A DNA stretch of 15,588 bases from Acidobacteria bacterium UBA7540 (GCA_002478145.1 DLMI01000105.1:22848-38435), one strand, 5' to 3'. Shown: positions 1 to 6,672, numbered from the stretch's first letter. Program-made: numbers and translations. The notes: a model not told the origin generated them from the sequence alone.

Positions 1-129
1 GTCTATCCCTTCTGCATTTACAACTCCGGACCCTGCATGCGCGAGAAGATTGAGCGGCAATTCTCCGTGCCGTTCGATCTGAAGGCCGCGAAGCAGAACG
101 GCAACGGTCTGGTGCAAGTCGGGAACTAA
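1..129 (+). CDS. 3' end of an unrecognised protein (partial)
   Basis: An open frame enters from the left edge and stops at a TAA at 127-129, leaving 42 residues. The visible piece has two cysteines in FCIYNSGPC, a charged stretch MREKIERQF, and a polar end NGNGLVQVGN. I do not recognise the family from this fragment, and no membrane segment or C-terminal targeting motif is visible. The 76 bp that follow before the next gene contain a possible extended -10 promoter, so the next gene is probably transcribed separately. That this is real coding sequence rests on the open frame and its ordinary amino-acid mix only. Confidence 0.5.
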   Translation, partial: VYPFCIYNSGPCMREKIERQFSVPFDLKAAKQNGNGLVQVGN

Positions 130-150
130 CGCGCTTTTCATCGCGGCATA

Positions 151-159
151 TGCTAGGAT
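151..159 (+). promoter_or_regulatory. possible extended -10 promoter before the three-gene cassette
   Basis: TGCTAGGAT reads as an extended -10 (TGn followed by TAGGAT, four of six matches to TATAAT). No good -35 lies 16-18 bp upstream. A start near 166 would give a leader of about 40 nt before the ATG at 206. This is the only promoter-like signal seen ahead of the cassette. Confidence 0.3.
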
Positions 160-205
160 AGCTGGCGAATTGCACACTGTTCGTTTCTAGAGGCACGGGC
201 TGGTT

Positions 206-838
206 ATGGCTGCGTCTCCTATCTACCAGGCGTTCAAGCGCGCGAAGTGCACCCGACTCAGCTTCATCTTGTCAGTTCAGTTGCCTGCCAGTAAGGCGTT
301 ACTTTCAAGAATCAGGAGTTGTCTTCGTGGGAAGGGTTTGAATCTTTCGTGGGACTTCGCAGCCACCTATCCCGGCGAGGGGAAAGAAAAAGTCAACGCA
401 CAAGCCATTCTCACGCGGGGACCGCACAAGGACCTCAGCGTGTTGGTCATTTGGTCCAGGGCCAAGGAAGGCGCTCCCTCGGAGTCCAAGCGCTTCAGTG
501 AGCTGCTCCGTTGCATCCACGAATACCTCCCCGAGCGCGAGGGATCTGTGTGGGCCTATTTCTCATACGACAGCGAAAAAGTGACCTCTCTGTTCAGGCC
601 AATCCGCCTGGCCGACCAGCCCGTGATCTTCGATGAGATCACCGGCATCACAGGCGTCAAACGAAATCCCGAGGGCAAGATGGGGTACGAGTTGGAGATG
701 TCATTCGAAGGCAAACGTGTGAATCACGTCGTGAGATTCACACAAAGATTGGAGCTTTCGGAAGACACTCCGCTTCCATTACTTGAGGTAGCAAGTAGAA
801 TATCGATGTTGGCATTAAAGCCGAAAGAGGAAAAATGA
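206..838 (+). CDS. hypothetical protein, first gene of HicB/HicA-like cassette
   Basis: A 210-aa soluble protein with no signal peptide or membrane segment. I do not recognise the family. The sequence alternates predicted strands and helices: a strand near 17-25 (RLSFILSVQLP), a helix near 28-41, a strand near 78-83 (LSVLVIWSR), and a longer C-terminal half with FDEITGITGVKR and a strand-rich ending. It might be a ligand-binding or sensor partner, but nothing in it proves a function. The ATG has only a distant AGAGG (189-193), so initiation may be weak. Its stop overlaps the ATG of the next gene (ATGA, 835-838), which implies translational coupling and a shared job with the HicB-like protein downstream. 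Codon use includes several AGA, AGG and ATA codons, as expected for accessory DNA. Confidence 0.7.
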   Translation: MAASPIYQAFKRAKCTRLSFILSVQLPASKALLSRIRSCLRGKGLNLSWDFAATYPGEGKEKVNAQAILTRGPHKDLSVLVIWSRAKEGAPSESKRFSELLRCIHEYLPEREGSVWAYFSYDSEKVTSLFRPIRLADQPVIFDEITGITGVKRNPEGKMGYELEMSFEGKRVNHVVRFTQRLELSEDTPLPLLEVASRISMLALKPKEEK

Positions 839-1476
839 AAGGAAGCCAACCGGCACCTGCGACGCTTGAATGGCTCCGTCGCGAGGTTCACGAAAGTCAG
901 GCGGGCGGCTACCTTCCCTTCCGGGGAACCCCGTCAGCCCAGTTTTACCAGACTTTCGACCTCGAGGCATGGGACCCTAACGTTGTCGTCGTCGTTGATG
1001 GGGTTTACAACCGCATGCGAGAGGAAGGGGCGGCAGCGGTCGTTCGACAGGTTACGTCGGTCGAAGAGCAATTGCGTGCCGTTTTCGGTTACACGAAGAG
1101 ACTCGATGAGCTCTGCGAACGAGTTGCGGGACTCGAATCGAAGGTTGAGCAGGTGCTTAAGAGACTCGGAGAACTGGGCGCGCTACGACGAAGCTTCCTG
1201 GTCCCGATTGAAACTTTGGAGCCCGAACCCTACGAAATCACGAGACCATTTACTGCCGTCGTTATTGAGGGGGAAGGTGAGTTTGAGGCTAGCATTTTCG
1301 ACCTGGGTATCTTTGCGTCCGGTGAGACAGAGGGGGAAGCGATTGCCAACCTGAAGGAAACGCTGGCCGATACCGTCGATCGGCTTAACGGGCTCCCCGA
1401 TGCTAGGCTGGGCAAGGGTCCATTACGGCAAAAGAACCTTCTGAACAAGTGCATTCGCAAAGTCGAGGAGGGGTGA
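835..1476 (+). CDS. coiled-coil protein with C-terminal HicB-like domain
   Basis: A 213-aa protein in three parts. Residues 1-70 are an unrecognised N-terminal region with a hydrophobic strand, VVVVV. Residues 76-117 are a heptad-like coiled coil (RLDELCERVAGLESKVEQVL). Residues 138-185 look like a HicB fold: PFTAVVIEGEGEFEASIFDL, then the ASGETEGEAIANLKETLAD turn and helix that is the usual HicB signature. The tail GPLRQKNLLNKCIRK follows. Classical HicB antitoxins are shorter and end in a DNA-binding HTH or RHH domain, and none is evident here. The start is well supported by GAGG five bases before the ATG and by the ATGA overlap with the upstream gene. The next gene, a HicA-like small protein, begins 3 bp after this stop, so the likely role is antitoxin or regulator of that product, perhaps oligomerised through the coiled coil. 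The function is inferred from domain and context. Confidence 0.7.
   Translation: MKGSQPAPATLEWLRREVHESQAGGYLPFRGTPSAQFYQTFDLEAWDPNVVVVVDGVYNRMREEGAAAVVRQVTSVEEQLRAVFGYTKRLDELCERVAGLESKVEQVLKRLGELGALRRSFLVPIETLEPEPYEITRPFTAVVIEGEGEFEASIFDLGIFASGETEGEAIANLKETLADTVDRLNGLPDARLGKGPLRQKNLLNKCIRKVEEG
1465..1473 (+). promoter_or_regulatory. strong Shine-Dalgarno deciding the TTG start of the HicA-like gene
   Basis: GAGGAGGGG lies inside the last codons of the HicB-like gene, with an AGGAGG core spaced well for the TTG at 1480. No ATG or GTG is better placed. A strong site combined with a weak TTG codon suggests that output of the third gene is tuned relative to the second. Confidence 0.6.
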
Positions 1477-1479
1477 TTC

Positions 1480-1743
1480 TTGCTTACCCAGGACGACGCA
1501 GAGGCTATTGCAGACAAGCTGGGTTGCACGTCCGACGAAGGTAGGAGTCATAAGTACTATGAGCTTTTTGTGGACGACAAGCTAATCACTAGGTTCGGCG
1601 TTCGCCGGGCATCGAGGGAAAAGGGGCACGGCCACCTGCCACGCGAACTTCACATAACCCAAAAACAATGCAGAGACCTCAGCAAATGTCCCCTATCTAA
1701 GGACGGGTACCTCCAGATTCTGCGCGAGAAAGATCTCCTCTAG
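1480..1743 (+). CDS. HicA-like small protein (putative toxin partner)
   Basis: An 87-aa protein beginning at TTG behind a strong AGGAGG. It opens with a helix (DDAEAIADKLGC), followed by GRSHKYYELFVDDKLITRFG, in which the histidine of S23-H24 and the following strands resemble the dsRBD-like HicA core (G-S-H, then strand, turn, strand). After a GHGH stretch, the C-terminal segment carries ITQKQCRDLSKCPLS and GYLQILREKDLL. This T/S-x-x-Q...DL..CPLS..Y..IL pattern resembles a family of small HicA-like proteins that I recall only in outline. HicA toxins are mRNA interferases that use that histidine, and this role is inferred by analogy. The gene lies 3 bp after a HicB-like gene, in antitoxin-then-toxin order, the reverse of classical hicAB. 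Ordinary RNA-binding or regulatory roles are also possible. Confidence 0.65.
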   Translation: MLTQDDAEAIADKLGCTSDEGRSHKYYELFVDDKLITRFGVRRASREKGHGHLPRELHITQKQCRDLSKCPLSKDGYLQILREKDLL

Positions 1744-1819
1744 CCGGTTGATGGTTGGGACAGCACGCTTGCTGCTGGTAAAGGCGGGTCGAACGTCGTC
1801 CTGGTCCTCTCTGGTAACT

Positions 1820-1846
1820 GCGCTTCAACATGCCAGTTGAAAGCGC
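1820..1846 (+). other. 10-bp hairpin after the cassette
   Basis: GCGCTTCAAC (1820-1829) pairs with GTTGAAAGCGC (1836-1846), with one bulged A and a 6-nt loop. No T-run follows, so it is not a standard intrinsic terminator. It could mark the 3' end or a processing site of the cassette mRNA, or lie in the leader of the FKBP gene. The rest of 1744-1928 holds nothing else I can name. Confidence 0.45.
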
Positions 1847-1928
1847 CGTCCACTCCTGGTACCGTTGACGGGCGGCGCAGATTCGCCCGCAAGAAATCTA
1901 CATGCTCGAGCTTGGAGGGGAAACGAAG

Positions 1929-2402
1929 ATGAAAAACGCAGCCATAGTCCTTACATTCCTGGCCTTCCTATCGCTAAATGTGTGGGCTGCGCAGGAACAA
2001 ACGACCACACCTGCGCCCGCCCCGAAGGCCCCGTCCTCTACTCAGAAAAGCACCGCCGCGGCTCCGATGACCACCACGCCCTCGGGACTGAAATACAGAG
2101 ACTTGGTGGTTGGCAAAGGACCGCAGCCCAAAGATGGCGACACCGTGGTGGTGAATTACACGGGAACGTTTACGAACGGCAAGGTTTTCGACACCTCCGT
2201 GGGCAAACAGCCGTTTGAATTCAAGCTGGGTCGCGGCAACGTGATCAAGGGTTGGGACGAGGGTGTGGCCACCATGCACGTAGGTGGAAAGCGCAAGCTA
2301 GTGATCCCTCCCGATCTGGCCTACGGGCCGGGCGGCTTACCGGGAGCGATTCCTCCCAATTCCACACTCACTTTTGTCGTCGAACTGCTGAAGATCAAAT
2401 AA
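1929..2402 (+). CDS. secreted FKBP-type peptidyl-prolyl cis-trans isomerase
   Basis: A 157-aa FKBP that catalyses cis-trans isomerisation of Xaa-Pro bonds in exported proteins. The start is placed at ATG 1929, eight bases after GGAGGGG (1914-1920), rather than at the in-frame ATG at 1902. This choice gives a clean signal peptide (residues 1-20, ending NVWA with AQ after it). A Thr/Pro/Ala-rich linker (22-50) precedes one FKBP domain (about 51-157). The FKBP pocket residues are all recognisable: Y77, F87-D88 (GKVFDTS), V105-I106 and W109 ([11 protein letters not shown]), Y132 (LAYG) and F149 ([10 protein letters not shown]). An active periplasmic isomerase is therefore likely. It is a single-domain type, without the N-terminal dimerisation helices of FkpA. 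It stands alone, with about 185 bp upstream and 243 bp downstream. Confidence 0.92.
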   Translation: MKNAAIVLTFLAFLSLNVWAAQEQTTTPAPAPKAPSSTQKSTAAAPMTTTPSGLKYRDLVVGKGPQPKDGDTVVVNYTGTFTNGKVFDTSVGKQPFEFKLGRGNVIKGWDEGVATMHVGGKRKLVIPPDLAYGPGGLPGAIPPNSTLTFVVELLKIK

Positions 2403-2526
2403 CCGCCTTGTCGTCGCACCCCTTCCCGTCGTGCCACAGGTCCAAGTGCGCCTGGGGGTTCAAAGGCAAAGGTTTGAAATTGGAAACAGAGGGCCGGAAT
2501 CGAGTTCCCGCTGTGCTAAGAATACG

Positions 2527-2544
2527 GATTCCAGATCTTAGATT
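2527..2544 (+). repeat. degenerate GATTCCAGAT-type repeat upstream of rpe-like gene
   Basis: The 10-mer GATTCCAGAT at 2527-2536, with its following bases, recurs at 6958-6967 in the other intergenic region. The copy also forms a 6-bp stem with upstream sequence (CTAAGA 2516-2521 with TCTTAG 2536-2541). It looks like a relic of a dispersed short repeat. Nothing else in 2403-2645 is recognisable. Confidence 0.35.
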
Positions 2545-2645
2545 GCAAAAAGAAAAGGGCTCAGAGCGCTGGGCACGAATCGGGAAGTTATGCTAATCTA
2601 CCCAGTGCGTCCCACGACAAGGGCCTTCCCTGTGGGACCTCACTT

Positions 2646-3323
2646 ATGGCCCTGATTGCTCCCTCGCTGCTGGCGGCAGATTTCGCTCGACTCGGAGAGG
2701 CGCTCCACATTATAAATGCTGCGGGCGTACCGATGCTCCACCTGGAGGTAATGGACGGCCATTTTGTGGAGGAAATTAGCGTCGGGCAGCCGGTCGTCCG
2801 AAGTCTGCGCAAAGCCACGAACCTGGTTCTGGACTTACACCTGCTCATCGAACGTCCGGAACGCTACATTGCTGACTTCATTGAGGCGGGTGCGGATCGT
2901 ATCTCGGTTCATGTGGAGGCCACGACTCGCCTGCACCGGGTTTTGGACCAGATCCGCGAGCAGGGTGCCAAAGCCGGAGTTGCCTTGAATCCGGCGACGC
3001 CCGTGGCAACAATTGCGGATGTGGTGGGGGAGTTCGATTTTCTCTCAGTTTTGTCCTCTGATCCGGGGTTGAGCGAGCGAACCTTTGTCCCCAGATCGGT
3101 GGAGAAAGTGCGAGCGGCGGCATTTCTGCGTGATGAGCGGCGCGCGGATTTTGCCATTCAAGTCGAAGGTGGAATCCGCTTTGAGCATCTGGAGCAACTT
3201 ACTCGTGCAGGCGCAGACATCCTGGTGGCCGGTTCAGCCATCTTCTATAGCGATGACCCAAAAGCGCGCCTGAACGAAATGCTGCGCCTCGTGTCCGCAT
3301 CGCGGCGGATGTCTCAAGTATGA
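2646..3323 (+). CDS. ribulose-phosphate 3-epimerase family protein, atypical active site
   Basis: A 225-aa TIM-barrel protein of the Rpe family, which interconverts ribulose-5-phosphate and xylulose-5-phosphate in the pentose phosphate pathway. Family features: IAPSLLAADFARLGE (4-18), H32 in HLEVMDGHFVE, H65 in LDLHLLIERPERY, VHVEA (88-92), GVALNPATP (111-119) and the phosphate-binding GG (175-176) and AGSAIF (195-200). Length is normal. The oddity is at the metal and acid/base positions. The two catalytic aspartates expected in H-x-D-V-M-D-G and V-D-G-G are glutamates here (E34 and E174), and the usual NPGFGGQ loop is replaced by DPGLSERTF (139-147). Both histidine ligands remain. It may be a working variant or an Rpe paralogue with a shifted substrate. 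The ATG lacks a strong Shine-Dalgarno. A BamD-like gene follows 16 bp downstream and may be co-transcribed. Confidence 0.8.
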   Translation: MALIAPSLLAADFARLGEALHIINAAGVPMLHLEVMDGHFVEEISVGQPVVRSLRKATNLVLDLHLLIERPERYIADFIEAGADRISVHVEATTRLHRVLDQIREQGAKAGVALNPATPVATIADVVGEFDFLSVLSSDPGLSERTFVPRSVEKVRAAAFLRDERRADFAIQVEGGIRFEHLEQLTRAGADILVAGSAIFYSDDPKARLNEMLRLVSASRRMSQV

Positions 3324-3339
3324 TGGGCGCGAATCAGGA

Positions 3340-4689
3340 GTGAAAACACTGGCGAAGCGAAACAGCAAGACCGGATGGAAGCGTCTGCCGCTGTTTTTGT
3401 GGGTGGCTGTACTGGGTGGCGTGTTCCTGCCCGGATGTCTTTTTCATCGCCATCGGCGCGCGGATTTAGCCGCGGCGGTTAATGCTGGCGATCAGCCGGA
3501 CAAGATTCTTTACGATAGGGCGACCAACGAAATTGCACACGGTCGTTACGACGTAGGACGTCTCACTCTCCAAACCCTCATCAATACGTACCCGGATAGC
3601 GAGTATCTGGCAAAAGCAAAACTTGCCATCGCGGATTCTTACTATGCCGAGGGAGGGGTCTCGGGCCTGACCCAATGCGAGGCTGAATACAAAGACTTCA
3701 TTACCTTCTTCCCTACGGCGCCCGAGGCGCCTGAGGCACAGTACCGCGTCGGCATGGCGCATTTCCGCCTGATGGCCAAGGCCGACCGGGACCAGGCCGA
3801 GGCTCGCCTTGCGGAAGTCGAGCTCAAGGAGTTTCTGGTGAAATACCCCGACAACCCCGTGGCGGTCCGCGTCAAGGCGCGCCTTCGAGAAACACAGGAA
3901 GTCCTGGCCCAGGGGGAGTTACTGACCGCGAGTTTTTACCAGATGAGGGGGGCGTATCGCGCTGCACGGGGACGCTTCCGGGAGATGGTCGAGAAGTACC
4001 CCAACTTCAGCGGCGGGGATCAGGCCCTGTATGGATTGGGCCAAACCTTGGAACACCTGAAAACCCCCAAGGAAGCGGTTCCGTACTACTCGCGTGTGGT
4101 TCGTGATTTTCCTCTCAGCCCGCATGCGGCAGAGGCCAAAGATCGGCTCGTGGCCATGCACGAACCGGTTCCAAAGCCCACCAAAGCGACGTTGGCGCGA
4201 GCGCAGGCGGATGCAGCCCGATTGCGCAGCCAAAGCCTGTTTGGAAAATTGACTACGGCGATGGCCAGTACGCCCGATACAAGCGCTACTTTGCGGGGCC
4301 CGGTTCGCCTGGGGGCAGCGGAGGCGAGTGGTGTCGAAGTGGCGAAACGTACACCTGCTGCTCCGTCTCTCCCCAATGCTGCGATTGTTGCTGAGCCCGT
4401 TGGCGATACTAGCTTGAATTCCGGAAAGGCGGTTGATTCCAAGCCTGCCGTCGACAACTCCAACAAAGGCGCCAGCGCAAACACTCAGGACAACAATGCA
4501 AACTCTCCAGGCAGTGAGAGCAGCTCGAAGGCTCCGGAGAACAAGGTGAGCTCTTCCAGCAATGAAAGTAGCTCGAAGGCAGGGGAGAGCAAAGCAAACC
4601 CTGGTCCTCAAGACCAATCTGCCACAGTCACGCCTCCGAAGAAAAAGGGCCGATTCCACGTTCTGAAGAAGATTATCAAGCCCTTCTGA
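3340..4689 (+). CDS. BamD/YfiO-like TPR outer-membrane assembly lipoprotein
   Basis: A 449-aa protein starting at GTG. The N-terminus is basic, then hydrophobic (16-30), ending in a lipobox-like LPGC with C33 as the likely lipidated cysteine. Proline at -2 is unusual. Residues about 50-270 are TPR-like repeats with the BamD pattern: DKILYDRATNEIAHGRYDVG, INTYPDSEYLAKAKLAIADS, FFPTAPEAPEAQYRVGMAHF, LKEFLVKYPDNP, GAYRAARGRFREMVEKYP and YYSRVVRDFPLSPHAAEAKD. BamD is the essential TPR subunit of the machine that inserts outer-membrane beta-barrels. The protein is much longer than E. coli BamD because of a C-terminal extension (about 280-449). This extension is low-complexity and Ser/Asn/Lys-rich, ending in a basic PPKKKGRFHVLKKIIKPF. 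AGGAG directly abuts the GTG, which is poor spacing, but no better in-frame start was found. Confidence 0.82.
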   Translation: MKTLAKRNSKTGWKRLPLFLWVAVLGGVFLPGCLFHRHRRADLAAAVNAGDQPDKILYDRATNEIAHGRYDVGRLTLQTLINTYPDSEYLAKAKLAIADSYYAEGGVSGLTQCEAEYKDFITFFPTAPEAPEAQYRVGMAHFRLMAKADRDQAEARLAEVELKEFLVKYPDNPVAVRVKARLRETQEVLAQGELLTASFYQMRGAYRAARGRFREMVEKYPNFSGGDQALYGLGQTLEHLKTPKEAVPYYSRVVRDFPLSPHAAEAKDRLVAMHEPVPKPTKATLARAQADAARLRSQSLFGKLTTAMASTPDTSATLRGPVRLGAAEASGVEVAKRTPAAPSLPNAAIVAEPVGDTSLNSGKAVDSKPAVDNSNKGASANTQDNNANSPGSESSSKAPENKVSSSSNESSSKAGESKANPGPQDQSATVTPPKKKGRFHVLKKIIKPF

Positions 4690-4809
4690 TTTGCCTTTCT
4701 TTGGCTATCCAGGGTGGGACTGTGTTCGCAAACGGCCACGCCAGCCGATTCTGTCGGGACATTTATTGGACCTTGTGCGCCCATTGAAGACTCACATCCC
4801 TTGCGCGCC

Positions 4810-4838
4810 TTGACTTTCTCTCACTGACATGGTATTCG
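4810..4838 (+). promoter_or_regulatory. probable sigma70-type promoter of the response-regulator gene
   Basis: TTGACT (4810-4815, five of six to TTGACA), a 17-bp spacer, then TATTCG (4833-4838) preceded by TG at 4830-4831, making an extended -10. The -10 hexamer itself is weak. A start near 4845 would leave a leader of about 35 nt before the GTG at 4881. Nothing else is evident in 4690-4880. Confidence 0.45.
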
Positions 4839-4880
4839 TTTGGCAAGTCATCTCGCGACACAAGGTTGAAGGGAGGCCGT

Positions 4881-6584
4881 GTGGCTCGGTTGATCCTTCT
4901 CGCAGACGATAGCCCTACTATTCAAAGGAGAGCCCAAGGGATTTTGCAGGGTGAGGGCTTTGAGGTCGAAACCGTCTCCAACGGTGTCGCGGCGATCAAG
5001 AAACTACCCAAAATGCACCCTGTCCTCGTGCTAGCCGACGTGTCCATGCCAGGCAAAGATGGCTACGAGGTTTGTGATTATGTAAAGACCTCAGCGGATC
5101 TTCACCACGTCCCCGTGCTGCTGGTGGCCAGCGACCTGGAGCCGTATGATGAGCTGCGGGGTGCGCAGGTCGGGGCGGACGGGATTATCAAGAAACCCTT
5201 TGCCCCCCACGACTTGATCGCTATGGTTGCGAAATTCGCCCCCCTCGGCGAAGCCTCAGCATCCCTACCCGCGCTTCCTGAAACGCTTGTTACTTCGTCC
5301 CCTGTGGCCCCGCCTGAAGTCTCCCCAATGGGTTCCGAACCGGAAGGCGCCACAGGAAGACACGAGCCGGATTTGGCCGCGCCTTCGGCTGGCATGGCCT
5401 TTCCGGAACCGCCTGAGATGCCGGCGACGCCGCCTGGGCCTTTGCCCGATATTTCCCTCCAGCCTTCGCTTCAGACCCCGCTGCCAGTCTGGGCACAATC
5501 TTTACCCGAACCTCTGCTTGCGGCTCCGCCCGAGGACCTGCTGGGAGGTTCGTCGGAGCCGTTACTTGTACCGACCGAACCGTTCCCAGGGTTGGCACTC
5601 GAGGGGACGCCTGAGCCAACCCCAGAGCCCTGGTTGGAGGTTGCAACGGAACCAACCCCAACCGCTCCCGAATCAATTTCTGGGAGCGGTGTGGAGCCTG
5701 CGCCTGAGCCCACCGTGATCGCTCCTGAACCCACCCCAGAGCCCTGGTTGGAGGTTGCAACGGAACCAACTCCAACTGCTCCCGAGTCAATTTCTGGGAG
5801 CGGTGTGGAGCCTACGCCTGAGCCCACCGTGGTCGCTCCTGAACCCACCCCAGAGCCCATCCCTGAGGCCGTGCCTGAGTCGGTTCTGGCCAGTCCTGAA
5901 TCAATCTCTGGGACCGGTCGGGAGGCTACGTCCGAGCTGGCATCGGTCGTGTCAGAACCACCCGTTGCAGAATCAGGCGTGCCCTGCGCGCCGGTGCCGG
6001 TAACCGAAACAGTTCATCCGCCTGCGGAGGCTGCGCCCGAGGCGCCCCCGGCTGTCGTTGCTGAAGAGCCTCTTCTTCCAACCGAACCCGCCTTGGCGGA
6101 ACAACAGGTGGAGCCGCTTCCTCCGCCGCGCCCGTCGCCTGAACTCGTCAAGCCGGCGGCCGATAGAACCCTGGCGTCCGGCGTAGCTGCCGAGACTGCG
6201 GGGCCGATGCTGATTGATGAGCTGGCTCCCGCTCCCCCTGCACCCGAACCGCCTCCTTTCGTCGAAGGACAACAGCCGAAACCCATGGCAGCAACCAGCT
6301 TGGATAGTTTTTCCCTTGCCGAAGCCGCGGAGGGCCAGGTTTATATCGCCCGGCCTGAAGCGGAGGCGGCGCCGTCGCCCGAAGCTGGGGTTGTACAGCC
6401 GGGCGAGTCTCCGGAGCCCCCGCCTTCCGTGATCAACCCGGAGTGGGTTTACGTGATTGTTCACAAAGTCGTCATGAAGATGGCTCCTCCCGTGCTACCC
6501 CCCGAACTTGTTGGGGAACTCATCCGCATACTCACCGAAGAGATCACCGCAGAACTTAATTCGGAATCGTCTCAAGCTTATTAG
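4881..6584 (+). CDS. response regulator receiver with long Pro/Glu-rich linker and conserved-looking C-terminus
   Basis: A 567-aa protein. GTG 4881 was chosen over TTG 4866 because GGGAGG (4871-4876) sits just upstream and the receiver domain then begins directly (MARLILLADDSPTI). Residues 1-120 are a complete CheY-like receiver: acidic pair D9-D10, phosphoacceptor D53 (LADVSMPGKDG), switch Ser84 and K105 (IIKKPF). No DNA-binding or enzymatic output domain follows. Residues about 125-515 are a disordered Pro/Glu/Ala/Thr-rich linker with 38-residue repeats. The last 50 residues (NPEWVYVIVHKVVMKMAPPV, then PPELVGELIRILTEEITAEL) are a compact hydrophobic/helical module, probably for docking or oligomerisation. 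This layout recalls scaffold-like receivers of gliding bacteria such as FrzS, by architecture only. A cognate kinase is not in the window. Confidence 0.8.
   Translation: MARLILLADDSPTIQRRAQGILQGEGFEVETVSNGVAAIKKLPKMHPVLVLADVSMPGKDGYEVCDYVKTSADLHHVPVLLVASDLEPYDELRGAQVGADGIIKKPFAPHDLIAMVAKFAPLGEASASLPALPETLVTSSPVAPPEVSPMGSEPEGATGRHEPDLAAPSAGMAFPEPPEMPATPPGPLPDISLQPSLQTPLPVWAQSLPEPLLAAPPEDLLGGSSEPLLVPTEPFPGLALEGTPEPTPEPWLEVATEPTPTAPESISGSGVEPAPEPTVIAPEPTPEPWLEVATEPTPTAPESISGSGVEPTPEPTVVAPEPTPEPIPEAVPESVLASPESISGTGREATSELASVVSEPPVAESGVPCAPVPVTETVHPPAEAAPEAPPAVVAEEPLLPTEPALAEQQVEPLPPPRPSPELVKPAADRTLASGVAAETAGPMLIDELAPAPPAPEPPPFVEGQQPKPMAATSLDSFSLAEAAEGQVYIARPEAEAAPSPEAGVVQPGESPEPPPSVINPEWVYVIVHKVVMKMAPPVLPPELVGELIRILTEEITAELNSESSQAY
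5613..5954 (+). repeat. 114-nt tandem repeat inside the response-regulator linker
   Basis: Units at 5613-5726 and 5727-5840 are nearly identical, and a degenerate third lies at 5841-5954. Each encodes 38 residues of the type EPTPEPWLEVATEPTP followed by APESISGSGVEP. The first two units differ mostly at third codon positions and in a few residues (A/T, I/V), which points to a recent in-frame duplication. Confidence 0.9.
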
Positions 6585-6672
6585 CAACTCGATCATTTCA
6601 GGCGAAGGGAACCTGCGCCGGTGCCGCGACATTCACGCGCGATGAACCATGGAGGGGTTGAAGATGAGTAGC

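Noticed and set aside
2589..2594. TATGCT as a -10 for the rpe-like gene
   Set aside because: Only a partial match, and no acceptable -35 at 16-18 bp.
3919..4659. 246-aa frame on the minus strand opposite the BamD-like gene
   Set aside because: The plus strand shows clear TPR and lipoprotein features, while the antisense product has no domain, signal or plausible start context.
5471..5860. Minus-strand frame encoding a Gly/Ser/Val-rich repetitive protein
   Set aside because: It is the mirror of the 114-nt repeats in the response-regulator linker. Low-complexity antisense frames stay open there because of the codon pattern.
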